A stretch of 64,000 nucleotides of DNA from Lithospermum erythrorhizon (GCA_019722365.1 JADFUC010002358.1:620001-684000); one strand, 5' to 3'. Counted from the first letter of the stretch, positions 11,901 through 25,527 are shown. Made by a program: numbers and translations. The notes: generated by a model not told the origin, from the letters alone.

Positions 11901-12863
11901 CATACCATTTCTCTTTCACAAGAATGTTTATACACTTGTTTATCTTATTATCTGATTTCATGTTCTTTTCCATATCTTCTTCTGCAGTGCTTCTTCCCTC
12001 AGAATCTAATTAACCACATTAGTACTCCTATGTTTATTCTCAATGCTGCTTATGATTCATGGCAGGTAATGTCTAACTTCATTGTTACAAGTTCTTCATA
12101 CTTTGCACTGTGAATTCATGTTCTGATCTTTCTTTTATGCATAGGTTCAAGAGAGTCTAGCTCCTAAAACAGCAGATCCTACTGGGAACTGGAATGATTG
12201 TAAGTTCAACCACGCGCATTGTTCGGCATCACAAATCCAATTTCTCCAAAGTGAGTTTCATCCATGTTGAATAGCACAATTGCTTAACCTGATTTTCTTG
12301 GATCCAATTAGCAAATCATCCAGAATGCCCTCGTTACGTATACAGCTTTCAGAAATCGCATGCTGAACGCAGTAAAATTCTTCGGTGCTGAAAGACAGAA
12401 TGGTCTATTCATTAATTCGTGTTTCGCTCACTGCCAATCGGAGAGGCAGGACACTTGGTTTTCAGATAACTCACCTCTCATTGGCAATAAGGTAGCTCAC
12501 TCATCTCTCTTTGGCAAATGAGCTTTGGCATACACAACATTTTATGACAATGACATAAAACATACATTTCTTCAAGAGTAAGCATATGTTCTTTTTGCTC
12601 AATACCAGAAGTCTAGAACTCAACAATAACAACCCACATAGGCCCTATTTCCCATGTTCTGCAAGTTGACTGCTATCATATGTTGGTAAAATGTATTTTT
12701 CCGCTTTTTATAAATACTACTTGTAGTAAGAAGCATGGTTGGTAAAATGTAACAGGGAATAGCACTAGCGGTTGGAGACTGGTATTTTGACCGTTCAAGT
12801 ATCAAGAAAATTGATTGCCCCTATCCATGTGACAGAACATGTCACAACTTAGTCTTCAGATAA
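8944..12863 (+). CDS. PAE: Pectin acetylesterase, complete, 12 exons, 422 aa
   Basis: Carbohydrate esterase family 13 enzyme that removes acetyl groups from cell-wall pectin in the apoplast. Exons: 8944-9160, 10109-10191, 10726-10855, 10957-11030, 11273-11359, 11434-11558, 11656-11716, 11820-11873, 11988-12065, 12145-12250, 12346-12491, 12756-12863. All junctions are GT..AG and all phases agree; total 1269 nt with TAA. Residues 1-25 are a hydrophobic signal peptide. Family motifs in order: [32 protein letters not shown]; nucleophile S204 in GCSAGG; D300 in NAAYDSW; H367 in SCFAHCQ, which complete a Ser-Asp-His triad; C-terminal [15 protein letters not shown] with paired cysteines. Length is normal for plant PAE. 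Intron 1 is longest (948 bp). No defect seen, so probably functional. Confidence 0.95.
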
Positions 12864-12869
12864 ACCATC

Positions 12870-15460
12870 ATTAATTGTTTCCAATTAGTAGTGAAATGTT
12901 TATTTGGGATGACATCCTAATTGTGCTGATCGCCTTGATCACTACTCCGTATTAAGCTTCATATCCAATTGATGTGAAGGAAAAATGATTGTAGCCTTAT
13001 TTTATTAATTATGAAGAAAATAAGATGTCTCTATAATCTATATGGTGACTTGTATTGTCCAATGTCCATTTCCCCCTAGGCCTAAGGTTTAATAGAAGAA
13101 GGGAAACTAAAAGATTTTATTCATGATATATGTTGTGAGTTGTGATATTTTTAGAGTTTCAGGTGGCGATAATGTTAAAGTAATTTTTATTTTGTCAGAG
13201 CAAATCACATTCAAATGCCTATTTAACCCCTTACATGTAATATGTTATTCCTTTTTTTGAGTTTCAAAGTTGCATTTCCAAATAATTAGTTCAGAGAATT
13301 AGGAAGGATCTTTGAGATATCATACAAATAATTATTTTGCGCCAATTTGTTTTACTTATTTTCCATTTTATGTTAAAAGAACATATATTTTATTCAAATC
13401 AATTTACTGCTTTCATTTACATTTAATCATGAGGTTTAACTTAACAATAAAAAATATTTAATTTTGATCATAAATTAATTTTATTTAAATATTTTTATTA
13501 ACTTAAAACATGAAAACACACAAGTATACAACATGTATTATCTAATTTATTAATATTTTGATATAAATTGAAAAAATAAAAATAAAAGAATGAATTATAA
13601 CATCAAAATTTGGTTGACTTTTTAATGAGTTAAAAAATTAAATTGACATAAAGGAAGTATTACATATAGAAATTAAACAATTTTCTTGAGAAAAATATAA
13701 GTATACATTTCGGAATATTAAAGCTTATGCAATATTATTTAAGAAAATGGTTTGATAGCTTTTTTTATTAATTGGGATTTTTGGTATCCTTGCACAAAAG
13801 AATTTACATGAAAATATAAAACTAACAAAAAAGAATAAATAGCTATATCATCTAAAACAAAAACAAAAGAAAGCAAATTTAAAGACGTGAAAATCTAATA
13901 ATCCGTAATTATTATCTTCATATGATGAAGATGTGAAATGGAAATTTTGGTGATTAGGGAAGTATTAATAAATCAAATTTAATAGCCATATTTAATGAAA
14001 AGGATATAATTGGAATTTAACAACATTTTACTCTGGCAAAATGAAAATTGCTCTAGCAATATTACTAGCCCTTAATCTATATCAATCCATTAATATATTA
14101 GGCCATTGGGGTTTCATATGATAATTGATGGGTTAAGTAGTAGTGGATCGGGCCTAGTCCGATAGCTTGTCCACTAATTAGTTGGTTGGATTGAGGCTCA
14201 TTATGGGGACATCAGACTTTCTGCTTGAGTCCGGTTATATGTTATACCCGCTAAAATAAATGGGTACCCAATTTATTACAATGAAATCTATACATATATA
14301 AAGTGCAAACAAGTTATTTTTTTTCCTATTTAGTAAATGTTATTTAACTTAATAATAATTAATGGATTAATTCTATATTATTTTTAACAAACAAATAAAT
14401 ATCATTGTGTATTATGCCTAATATCATTTTTTTAAGATGTTATATTTATGTATCTGTAATCACGCGATATAAAATATAAAAATCTATTTAACACCTTAAT
14501 GAAATAGCACAGGTTAGATTGTGCACAAATAACTAGTAGTAAAATAGTTGTTGTAATAAATGTGTATCCGTTGAACTGCAATGACTGTCTATTTGTTATC
14601 AGTTGTAATACGGTTACCCGGTTATGGGCATCAATTACCCGCTCATTCAAAAAACTAGTCGTTGTAAACACACAAATATGTACTCGATTCTAAATTTGGA
14701 TGTATAAAGCTCTAATAAGCTAAGTATCATTTTTCTTTTCTCAAAATTAATACTCATCATCACTACATATGTACTCTTGAGCATGGAAAATATCAAAAGT
14801 ATTGGCATGAAAGAAGCAAAAAAGAGAAACTGATCATGAGTAAATTAAAAGTAGATTTGAGTCCTCATATATGAGAATTCTTGGCAAAATCCTCAAACTG
14901 TTTGATGTTAATAAACGTCTGTGCACATACAAAAAGTTAGTTAAATTTTCTTGAAAAACTATCTTTCCATTCTATCTTTAGTCGAGATAAAAATGGTAGA
15001 TGATTATTAAAAGATTCATTAAGTATGAAAATATAATTTGAAAAGAATTGATGTAATAATGATTTGAATAAGGGAAAGTATATATATTCATTGGGGTCAT
15101 CTATCTTCTTCATTATCATAAGTCGTGGGGCAGAAATAATGAGTCTTGTCCCCGACCATTGTACGGTTATATGCGGATCAACAAGTGGAATTTAACACTT
15201 TGAACCAGGATAAATTAGCCATATTATTTGAGTTTATTTCTCTCTTTAATTCTTAAAGGTGGCAGATAGAACTAGGTACGTATAAAAAGGATATTCACAT
15301 CTATAGTTTATTACCCCAAATGTATATAGGAGTAACAAATAACTTTGAATTTTAGGCCGTGATGTGAAAGGATACACGGAGGGTGGAATTTGGAAGGATG
15401 ACCATACTTATTAAGGGATTAAATTAGAAATAATTAAACTAATAATAAATAAGAGTGTAG
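12870..15460. other. Intergenic stretch downstream of the esterase
   Basis: The first few hundred bases presumably hold the 3' UTR of the esterase. The rest is very AT-rich, especially 13200-14100, with no convincing coding region or transposon ends. Confidence 0.5.
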
Positions 15461-15467
15461 TATAATG

Positions 15468-16153
15468 TGTTGTACATGTGAAGCCTAAATAAAGTGAAGA
15501 ACACGTATTATTTTTGGGCATTCTGACTTAAGAAAATCTTGGAAATGAAAAGGATACAGAGTCTTAACTTTCTTGGGAGTCATTAATGTGGTTTTTTCTT
15601 TGGAGAAAAAGTAATTATTAAAGGTTTATTGTGAAATCTATAAATATCCCTCTTCTTGTGTAGTATTTTGTGTGTGGAAAGCAAAGTGAGAGGATCAAAA
15701 ATAGAGAAGAATTCATGAGAGATTCAAGAGAGGAGAAACATAGCAGAGAAGCTTATGAGTAGGGTTTTTATGTCTATGAGAAAATACTCAATTGAGATCC
15801 ACATTTCTAGAGATTTGAGTGTATTAGCACATCGATTGCTAGATGGTGAATAGGGTTCTTGGAGTCATGCTTGATTCTTAGGTGATTATTAGTGGATCTG
15901 CGGCCAGTGGATTATTTCATGTGAGGTGAACCAGGGTAAATCTTGTGTGTTTAATTTCTGATTTATTCTTTTTGTTATTGACATGTCTGAATTAGTGGGT
16001 ATCAATCCTGAGGTGGATCTTAGTAATTAGAATAATTGATGATACCACAATTATCCTTAATTACGGGTTAAGATCATGTCGTTGTGTATCTTGGGCGGTA
16101 TCCGAGTTACTGGTCAATTATGGGGTTGCCAATAACGGTGTAGGATTCTAACA
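15468..16153 (+). repeat. 5' LTR of the coding-free element
   Basis: Alignable to 17497-18212 over its length, for example CTATAAATA(T/C)CCCTCTTCTTG and CTAGAGATTTGAGTGTATTA. CTATAAATA at 15638 is a likely TATA box. Ends CTAACA two bases before the primer-binding site. Confidence 0.85.
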
Positions 16154-16155
16154 AT

Positions 16156-16167
16156 TGGTATCAGAGC
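16156..16167 (+). other. Primer-binding site, initiator Met tRNA type
   Basis: TGGTATCAGAGC is the standard plant Copia/Gypsy primer-binding sequence, two bases after the 5' LTR end. Confidence 0.85.
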
Positions 16168-17496
16168 GAGGTTTGGATGATTGAAAGTCTATTAAGATGT
16201 TTGGGTTGAAAGAATGGCGTTGATACAAGCTATGAAGCTGCTAGGTATGACTAATATGATGGAAGATGGAATTGTGTTTTGGGTTTGATTCTGGAGCATC
16301 ATGTTTATTTGTTGAGATTTCTTGCAAAGGATTCGTCTTGAAGATGAAGGTCCACGGAGATTTATGATTTGAGTGGTGAATTAGCATATCAGTTATCATT
16401 GAAGGTCTTGGTTGGGAAGTGTCATCGATTAGATGGAAGATTCCCGGAGAGAATTGTGGCGTAGGTAGCGTTTGTTTTGATTTTATCCAAAGCGGTTACA
16501 CATGGAAGATTAGAGGATTAGATTTGTTGCCGGATCGATGGACTAATCTTGTTCGAGAATGATTTAATCTGACTCGGGATATTGTAGTTGCTCGGTTGTG
16601 AGTCATGATGAAAGTACATGATGGAAACAATAGGCTCAAGTTAATTTCGGTTGTGTGAATTTATCGGGTATCGGAAGATATGATGGAGGTCACGCAGTGA
16701 AGTACGGGGAGTCATTTCGTGTTGTTCGTGAGGAGCATTTTTAGAGTGCATGTCACGATGGAAGCTATGTGAAAAGATTTCATAGCAGTATGGTAGATGG
16801 TTTGGTGGGGATGGCTAGGAAGAACTTGAGTAAGATGGAGATTGTACAAACCATAGGTGGAAATCGATATGATAGTTTCTTGGTGGTAAGCTGTTGTCGT
16901 GGCAACATGGAGTTTCTCGGTGTTAGAAAATTTTGTTGTGGGTAAAAGTCCTTGGTTGAAATCGGTGAGATACTCTAGAAGTTACGGGATGCCATGAGAT
17001 CTGGCCCAGAGGCGTGTTGTAGTTATCATCCGAGGTTAGGCTGGCGTGTTTCAAAGGCGCGGTAAAGAGGGCTCCTGACCTCTTAGATTTGCTAAGCGAA
17101 AAATTGATTAATGAATTTGATTAAGTGGAGTTGTCGGCCGACAAGTAAAAGGAGAAAGAATATTCGTTAATGACGATCGAGGCTTGGAGGAGTTCAAGTG
17201 CATCCCGGAGGAGAAGATCGAGAGAGAGAATGCAGTAAGTAAAAGAGCATGGTATCAATTTGAGATGGTGAAAATTCCAGCAGGCAAAGAAGTTTTAGCT
17301 ATGCTTAGATAGTCAAGGATTGGTGACATTCGATGATGATGCAGGATTGGTGAAAATGCATTGGTGAGGATCGGCTTGATTAGGGAGTTCGAGGATGATG
17401 AACTCGAGATAAAGTGCTCTTGATTGAAGTTTGAAGAGCGGTGACCAGTGTCTTCATTTGGAGAGTGAAGATCGATTTAGTCTTCAAAGTGGGAAT

Positions 17497-18212
17497 TGTT
17501 ATGCGTGTGAGCTGCTGCGTAAAAACTCCAATTATTCTAGGAGCATTACATTTAAGAAAATATTTGGAGAACAAGAAAAGAAAGTTCTAGAGTCTTCTTT
17601 CTTGGGGAGCAATTAATTACCTTTTAGGTAGGTAATTAATGTATTTTTTTCTTGGAGAAAAAGTAATTCCTTAAAGGTTTATTTGTGAAACCTATAAATA
17701 CCCCTCTTCTTGTGTAATATTTTGTGTGGCCCAAACACCATGAGTGAAAGATCAAAATAGAGAGGAATTCGTAGAGACATTGAGAAGGCATATGAGAGGA
17801 ACTTGTAATTGAGATTTTTCGTGTTTATGAAAAAAATCTCCCAATTGAGAGATATTGTTTCTAGAGATTTGAGTGTATTAGCACATCAAGTGCTAGATAA
17901 TAGAATAGAGTTCTTGAGTCATGTAATTCTTAGGTGATTATTAGTGGATACACGGCAAAATTTGGATTAGCTACAGCGTTCGGGGGTGAGCAAGGGATAA
18001 ATCTTGTGTGTATTTAATTTCAGTAATTTGTGCTTTTTGTTATTGACATGTACGAGATTGAGTAGGTATCGATCTTAGTAATTTGAATAATTGGTAATCT
18101 GGCGATTATCTTTAATTGAGGTTAAGATAAATGCAGTAGTATATCTTTGGGCGTGCTCAGAGTTCTTTGGTCGATTATGAGGTTAATAAATAACGGTATA
18201 TAATTCCTAACA
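17497..18212 (+). repeat. 3' LTR of the coding-free element
   Basis: Begins TGTTATGCG right after a purine-rich tract (AAAGTGGGAAT) and ends CCTAACA, followed by the TAATG duplication. The TATA-like CCTATAAATACCC at 17691 corresponds to that of the 5' LTR. Confidence 0.85.
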
Positions 18213-18703
18213 TAATGGACCAGTATGCCTTATCCTTATGGTCACCAGATATTATTGGAATGACAAGATATTATTTTCGACTTTTTACAATTGATAAATA
18301 TTTTTTTTTAATAATGATGTAGTATTAATGAAAATACTTCACATACATACCAAACAATATTGAAGTTTAAAATCACATACTTCTTCCATATTAATTAATC
18401 TGATTTTAAAGTAATAATTCATCTACTTTTGAGTTTCAACAAGATCATTCATGGAATCATGGGACTACTAAGTAGTACTCATAAACACTTCATATGTCGA
18501 AATTCCAACTACAAAATCTTTTTATTAAATAGGTTACTTAGTTTACGATTAAAATCAATTATTTGATAATTATATTTCCTAATTAATTAAAGTAAAATGC
18601 ACATATTATACATTTATACTTTATGTCATTAAATATACATTTCCCTTCTACTTTCCCTGATCGATGAATCACATAGCCTCAATATATACCATGGAAACAC
18701 ATA

Positions 18704-18904
18704 CTTGCTCCCTCATTTCATTTTTTATTGTTTTTCGAAGTTAAACTTTAATCATGAATAATTATTTTTATTATGTTATAATAAATTACACAAAAGACTT
18801 AATATTGTTAAATTATTTTTTGATTCAATTGATAAAGAATAATATAAATATATAAAACAATTGTTCGAAAAATAGAAATATTAATAAAAATAAATTGGAT
18901 GTAG
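18704..18904. mobile_element. Probable decayed Stowaway MITE
   Basis: Flanked by TA. Left end CTTGCTCCCTCATTTCATTT; complement of the right end CTACATCCAATTTATTTTTA. The likeness is only partial, so this is tentative. Confidence 0.4.
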
Positions 18905-19791
18905 TAATCTTTAGTTATGTTTATGGTCGTCGTGACATTATTGTCCAAGTCAACTAGAATCACAATCAACATTATGAATATGTTCGATTGTCTCTACCAA
19001 CTAATTAATTATCACTTCAAATTATAATTTCCTTTGTGTTAGAATTCATATATTACAGCAGGTATATATACATACTTATGATAAACCCATCAAATTTCAA
19101 GAGGTTGTAGTCAACTTGCCACCGTTTTTCATATGTGATGATACATTATTAATCCATTTAATTGACAATCCCCCCATATACTGCTGTTTTTTCTACGAAA
19201 AAATATACTAAAAAAAGAATATGTAGGGTCGATAATTGATAAGTACTCAATTATTTGGTTCACATGCATTTCTAGCGGCGACAATTTATATATATTTGCA
19301 TTATTGACACGTATATACGTACAGTATTGGTAAACATTTGAAAAAGAAATTAAGCTCTGTTTGGGAGAATGCAAGCTGAAATAGATCACCGCCCAAGTTA
19401 AGGGATTATTGGGGAACCCTAGATTGGGCCTTTTTTAAGTTCTTCTTAATTTGTATAGTAAGGAGTAATACATTTCATATTACGTGATAATTTAGTATTA
19501 CCCTTATTCATCTTGTAATCTATAAATACATACTCCCTATCATGTACGTCATCTCTACTGATAGAGGATTAAAGAATAATTATTATTACATTCTGTGAAT
19601 TAAATTTCTATTTTCCCCTACTAACCAAACTAATTACCTAATTTATTTTGTGTTCTAATAAGAAGGTGAAATAACACCAAACATAGACCATAATTATCGT
19701 ATTCAACTATATAGTGAACAAATATGTGGGCTAGTGACGGTTTAATATAAAGTAGGTGTGCACACGGAGGTGATTGACCATGGTTATTTGA

Positions 19792-19793
<2 letters not shown>

Positions 19794-19843
<50 letters not shown>
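19794..19843. repeat. AAT trinucleotide microsatellite
   Basis: About 16 uninterrupted AAT units. Likely polymorphic. Open frames across it are artefacts. Confidence 0.95.
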
Positions 19844-19845
<2 letters not shown>

Positions 19846-20810
19846 CCCCACAATGAATAATATAGTTCATGTGGTCGAGAAGTCTATCTGGAATGGGATT
19901 CTTTCTGACAATTCAAATCCTGGCATGGCCTTTAATGTTTATATTGAGTTTTCAATGCATGAGATAACTACTTGCAGATATGTGCCCTATGAAGTACTTA
20001 TATCTAGAGTTAATTGGTGACATGATCCGAATAGTAGGATCTGGGATTCAGTGGTCTTAAAAGTTTAAAATTTAGAGTTTAGTTAGATAATAGATTCTGA
20101 TTGTGTTTTGATCAAGTATTATGGTAATCTTTGTTAAAAGCTATAATAAAATGATCGATTGTAATTCATTCAATCCACGAAAATTATTAAGTATATCACT
20201 CTCTACTTTCCTCTTTTTGATTTTTAGCCCAAATTCTAATACATTTTTCTGTTCTTTAGTTTCGCTTTCGAAATGTCTCACTCTGATTTTGTAGAAATTA
20301 GTCTATTTGTAGGAGATTATTTTGGATGAAAAAGAAGTAAAATGATAAACTAAAAAAAATAAAATTGGCGGGAATCAAAATAGAATATCTAATAGTGAAA
20401 GATGACGATTTTGGGAGTAATATGATTCTGATTGCTCGTTTTGTTATTAATTTTAACCTTACGGTCTCTTGAGGACAAAAACCTTAACGATAAAAACGAT
20501 ATGGGGGGATTAAATCGGTATAAACTTTACGAAACAATGTGGCTTAGAATTCGAATTATAAATTATTCATGAGTGCTTCCTTATATCTACTCATATATCT
20601 ACGTACATAGCTGACCATCCATTATTGTCTTCTTCTTTCCATGTCGTTAATATATACTTCGGCCCCCATCTCAATTAATGTAAAAAAGATTTTTTACCAA
20701 CAAATTGTTATTAATCCAATTTGAAGTTGTAAGACTTGATTTTACCATATGAGCCGTACATAATTCATGGCCCAATATTGTCTATTCAAGGTAGCCATTG
20801 GAACTAAGAT

Positions 20811-20880
20811 CTTCGTTTTATTTGGCGTGAGGGCAATAGCTGTGTTGATTGGCTTACGAAGGAGAGTATAGCAGTTGATC
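20811..20880 (+). pseudogene. Short LINE-type RNase H fragment
   Basis: The frame at 20817 reads FIWREGNSCVDWLTK, resembling the conserved end of the RNase H domain of plant LINE-derived reverse transcriptases (REGN..AD.LA). The frame is closed upstream by a stop, and no reverse transcriptase is present nearby. It is a short orphan relic. Confidence 0.45.
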
Positions 20881-22902
20881 AATGAATGAATACTCTTTTG
20901 ATCGTGATTTTCGTCTCATGGCACCAAGAAACTTCTTGAAGGAGGTGTATGTCATGGACGTAACTTTCTCAATAAAAACAAATGTTATTTAAGACATGCC
21001 CCCTTCGTAAGAAAACAAGGCTTCATGTTACTATATATATTGAAGCATATCTTTGATATATCAGGAAAAGTAACCATCAAATTTTAGTTATTTCATCATG
21101 AGATAATTTCAAGTATCGGCATCATCATGTATAATTGTAAATAGTTCAGAGGCCGGACCCTCTATTTCTGTAACTTCTAAGAACCCAGAAAGGGTACAAA
21201 TATCTCATAAATTCATTGCCTATATATAAACGATGAAGCAAGCGAATCAACTTAGTGCACGGGTGGCCAATGACAACCGAGCTCGTGATATATGGCTATG
21301 GGTGAAAGTATTTAGTGTCGGATATTTAATCAATATTGAGTAAGGATAACAAAAGTTACTGCAATTTAAAATTATTTCATTGTCGAGTATGTAATGCCAA
21401 CTTTTATGTTGTTTTTTGCAAAAGTACCCAGCATTGTGTATTGTATGATAGTGTAAAGTTTTTAAAATTGCGAATTTTAACATAATTTGTTTTTGCTCAT
21501 TATCCCAAACATCAGCATTATTAAATTGAAACTTTTACGTATGAAATTTGAAATTCCCACGTACGCTCGATCACAAAGGGTGATACAGTCATGGTCAAGA
21601 AAGTCCCACCTCACGTTGTGCAATTATAGGACAAATGATCTATCTAGGATTTATGGTCTCTGTCACTTTATTTAAAAGTCTCGTTGCTTTCTTCGATCTC
21701 TAGGAGTTTGGATTCGTTTATTTTATGATATGCCGTCCCTCAGCTTTCGAACTCCATTTTCATGATAATCATTAATCAATGTACTCCATGCATGTTCTCC
21801 AATTCACTTGTAGTAAGGGGGGAGGTTCAGGCATGGAAATAAATTTATTTTTGAAAAATGTAGTTTATCAGTAGTATATTTGCATAAAATTTTGAAAGTT
21901 CCAATCAAGTAACATCTATCTTGCAACCTAATAACATCTTAAATATGATATAAGTAATTGGTTCTGGCTTTTATCTATCTGATTCATCTAAAAAAATGTA
22001 TTGAAAAAAATATCTTCAACGATTAGGTTTTGACTTTTTTAAGCTTATGAATAGATATAAATATATAATAGAAAGATCAAGTATTAACAACAATGTTATT
22101 ACAATTCTCCGTAGAATACCATATGATACTATCCCTCTTTAGATCAATTATTCTCTCAAAATCTTCCATAAAACTCCGTCACACTGATTATAAATACCAA
22201 CATTGCATATGCTAACCCATACTAACTCTCAATTATGAACTTTGAACATATACCATTAATCAAACATATTGAAATGATTACTTAAAAGAATTACAGTTGG
22301 GAGTGTGGATCGAATATTATATTTTGAGCAACACTATATTACATTCCTTTAAAATTACAATTGACATCCAAAAAACGCAAACGAAACTGCCCGCTCTATA
22401 AAAGTGAAAACCATCCTATTCAATTGGGCGGACAAATACCCCCTGTGAATTAATAGTGATGGTTCCTTCACCATCTTCAATCTTTTAGAAAGGAAATTGA
22501 CGAATTGTCAAAATCTTTGTGACTGAAACTGTAAGGTAAAGTTACCAGTTTGATAAAGTACTTGCAAAAAGAATTGCAGACCACTGAAAAAGATCCAAAC
22601 TTCATTCAGATAGTCAACATCATCTTGGCTCCTTCTAGATATAGCAGTCAAATTCAAGAAAAGTGTCTAACTTTCTGATACAGATTTACAACATGTAAAA
22701 CAGATTAAAATAATGGTAAAAAAACAGTAAAAAATGAAAAACCTTAATCAAGACTACAGAATGATGAACAGAAACACATCTTTTCTATTGCAAATAAACA
22801 TTTTATGCTCTTCCTATATACAAATTAATACACATATTAGAAAAAATATAGGGCACACAGTTTTTCTTTTCTGTTTTTGGTTATTGGGTGAGTGCTCTGT
22901 TT

Positions 22903-24313
22903 CTAAGAGAACTGACCATAAGTTGTAGGAAGCCTTTGAAACTGAGCAGCTGGGAAAGATATTTGCTGTTGTTGATGATTCTGTTGCCATGTTGTAAATG
23001 GTGTTTCAATATTTGGTCCAGTTTGATTCTGATGATGAATACTTGCATTACTGGTATTATTATTATCTGCAAACAAGAAAGGTGTAGTTGTTGGCAGATA
23101 CTCACTCCACTTCATGACTTCTTCATTTTCCCCATCTCCTTTCATTGATTTTTCACAATCTGCTGAACCCCATGAGTACCCATTGTTGGATAGATTATTG
23201 CAGACATCAAAGTTCTGTAACTTGTTTGTCCCAGAATAGTTGTCCATTATAGGATTCTCTGTCTGAAGGCACAGTGGAGGCCTACAAAGATCATTTGTTG
23301 GCATAGTTGGATTGTACCCTGAGCCTATCTCTAAGGACTTGTTTGTTTCATTGAAGAAGAACGAATTCCCGGTTGGGTTCATTGATAGCCCATAATTAAA
23401 CTGGTTGAAAGATGAATAGCCCTCTAAGGAAGATGATTTGTTGCTAGTACCTTCATAGGAAGGAACGAACCGATTCAGAAAAAATTCATTTGTTGATGAG
23501 TTTGGTTTGTCTCTTGATATGGGTTGTTGAGGTGAGTGATTGTTGTTATTATTCTCAGGCTGAATAAAAATAAGCTGATCACTTGATGACAATGTCTCAG
23601 ATGCTTTCTCATTATTAATGTTGTTCTTGCTGATTGCTGCTGACATTTTTTCTTCATTTTCAACCTCAGACAGTGGCTTATGAGTGTTTGGATCAATCCC
23701 CTTTTGCCTCAGTTTTTTCTTAATAGATGAGTTCCACAGATTCTTGATTTCATTATCTGTCCTCCCAGGTAATTGAGCAGCAATTTGGGACCACCTAAAA
23801 CCAACATCATCAAAATAAACTTAACAGAATTTTGAAGAAAATATGTATGGATAATCATGTTTTGAGCATAGAAATGCTTACTTGTTGCCAAGAACTGCAT
23901 GGAGTTCTATGATCAAATTTTCTTCCTCTAGAGAAAAAGCTCCTCTCTTCAAATCAGGCCTCAAATAATTAATCCACCTTAATCTGCAACTCTTGCCACA
24001 CCTTTGGAGGCCTATTTAAGATTTTTTTTGTAATGTGCAATCAATTCAAGAAACAAAAAAGATATACTACACATATTGCTGTCACAATAATTTTATAATA
24101 ATATGGAAAAGAGACATTTATACTGGTACATGATGAAAAGGACAAAGGAAAAATAAAATAAAAGCTTTTCAAGAAGTCACCTGCAAGTTTAGGGACTGAG
24201 CTCCAACACCCATGTCCATATGTTGTAATATGCTTAACAAGTTTCTCATCTTCCTCTGGTGACCAAAGACCTTTCCTTAATCTCTGCTTGTAACAACAAG
24301 AATGCCTCCCCAT
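22903..24313 (-). CDS. MYB: R2R3-MYB transcription factor, MYB50/55/61/86 group, complete
   Basis: Three exons: 24313-24181, 24011-23882, 23794-22903; GT..AG introns in the positions usual for R2R3-MYB genes; 384 aa ending TAG at 22905-22903. I chose the ATG at 24313 because family members begin MGRHSCC; an in-frame ATG 15 nt upstream is not expected. R2 covers about residues 14-61 with W17, W37, W57 and conserved C49; R3 about 67-112 with F for the first Trp (GAFS), W89 and the third Trp in NLWNS. The stretch [21 protein letters not shown] right after R3 is diagnostic of this group. The C-terminal ~270 residues are Asn/Gln/Ser-rich, usual for an activation region, ending [16 protein letters not shown]. 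Relatives regulate secondary wall, mucilage and stomatal traits; the exact orthologue is not settled. Confidence 0.95.
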
Positions 24314-24557
24314 GTGCTGATAATGCAATCAACAAGGTAACTAATACAGTATATGGTTTTATTGATATTATTATCAGCCTTATTAGCTAAGTGGATGCAG
24401 GATTCTCTTAAAGAGTAAGAGAGAAGAAGATGATTAGTTATGGAAAATTATTTGGAAGTATAGCAGCAGCTAGTAAGGAATAATAACTCATAGGAAGGGG
24501 AGGGGATGATTAAAAAGGAGGTCACATCGAGCTTGTGATTCTAGATTATTAAGTTTA

Positions 24558-24570
24558 GTTATATATAAAC
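24558..24570 (-). promoter_or_regulatory. Possible TATA box of the MYB gene
   Basis: TTATATATAAA about 250 bp upstream of the MYB start codon, read on the minus strand. In such AT-rich DNA this could be chance. Confidence 0.3.
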
Positions 24571-24619
24571 TTTGATCAAGTAATTATTTTTTATATAAAT
24601 GTGAAAACGAGAGGCAGGG

Positions 24620-25522
24620 TTAATATTAGTATTTAATATGACTTGAATGTGTCTTATCTCAAGATTTAAAATATTAATGACATTGACAGCACTTAACGTG
24701 GGATATAATGGCATTTTTATTTGTTGGCAAGCAATTTGTCTTCACTAAATTTATGTCAAAGTGTAATTAGTGTGTATAATATTGCTAAACAGAGTACTAG
24801 TTAAAATGCATTATGCAAGTATTTGAAATATTAGAAATGGGTAGATGCTCTGGACACAAGAATTTCCTATGATTAGCTGACCTACATACACAGTGATGGA
24901 CTGATGGTAGTAAGCAATAAATTAATGATCACAAGAGCCTTTCTACTGTTAGACTTTCTCTTGTCTTTCAAATGTTTAACTCAAATATTCAAATGCTGAA
25001 TGAGGAGATTGTTTTATACGGTCTTAAGACTTAAACCTATACAAATGCATAAGTTTTCACAAGTAAAATTTGTATTGATAGATGGTAATGTTAAATTGTT
25101 TGATGAATAAGTAATTAAGCAATCCTTAATAATGACAGATGAAATCATTTACATTAGTGTGAGTATTAGTTTTAAAGAAAATAATGAGTACATTTTATGA
25201 AGTAATAACACATTGTTTGATGAGTAAATAGCACACTAATTCTTTATAAGAAAAAATAGCACGCTAATTATAGGAAATTTTAATTTAATAATAAGGTCTG
25301 AGCTCACAATAGACAACTTTTATTCTCCTCCTTGTCGTTGCATCATCATCTTTGTTTGGCTACCACTCTAAATCCACGTAACCGGTAAAATCAACAATTG
25401 TAATATGAAATTTCACAGAATGGACAACTCCAACCTTCAAAGAAAATAGGAAACATTTCTCCAATAACACAAGTTCAACCACAAACTTTTTTAAAAGAAG
25501 CTTTGATCATATTTCACTAGGT
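24620..25522. other. Intergenic stretch, nothing recognised
   Basis: Upstream region of the MYB gene up to the Copia insertion. AT-rich, without coding or terminal-repeat signals I can support. Confidence 0.5.
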
Positions 25523-25527
25523 TATTA

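Larger units (their letters stand above)
15468..18212 (+). mobile_element. Coding-free LTR retrotransposon (LARD/TRIM-like)
   Basis: A 2745-bp element flanked by a perfect 5-bp duplication TAATG (15463-15467 and 18213-18217). LTRs run 15468-16153 and 17497-18212 and start TGTT and end AACA. The 1343-bp interior starts with a primer-binding site TGGTATCAGAGC (16156-16167, complementary to initiator Met tRNA). There are many stops in all frames and no gag or pol motif. The LTRs have clearly diverged, so the insertion is not recent. It must have depended on proteins of another element. Confidence 0.85.
18220..22880. other. Intergenic stretch with small repeats
   Basis: Between the LTR element and the MYB gene. 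It holds a probable decayed MITE (18704-18904), an AAT microsatellite (about 19794-19843) and a short LINE-like RNase H fragment (about 20811-20880). The part nearest 22903 should contain the MYB 3' UTR. Nothing else recognised. Confidence 0.5.

Noticed and set aside
19630..19851. Minus-strand frame with a polytyrosine tract
   Set aside because: Product of the AAT microsatellite; not a gene.
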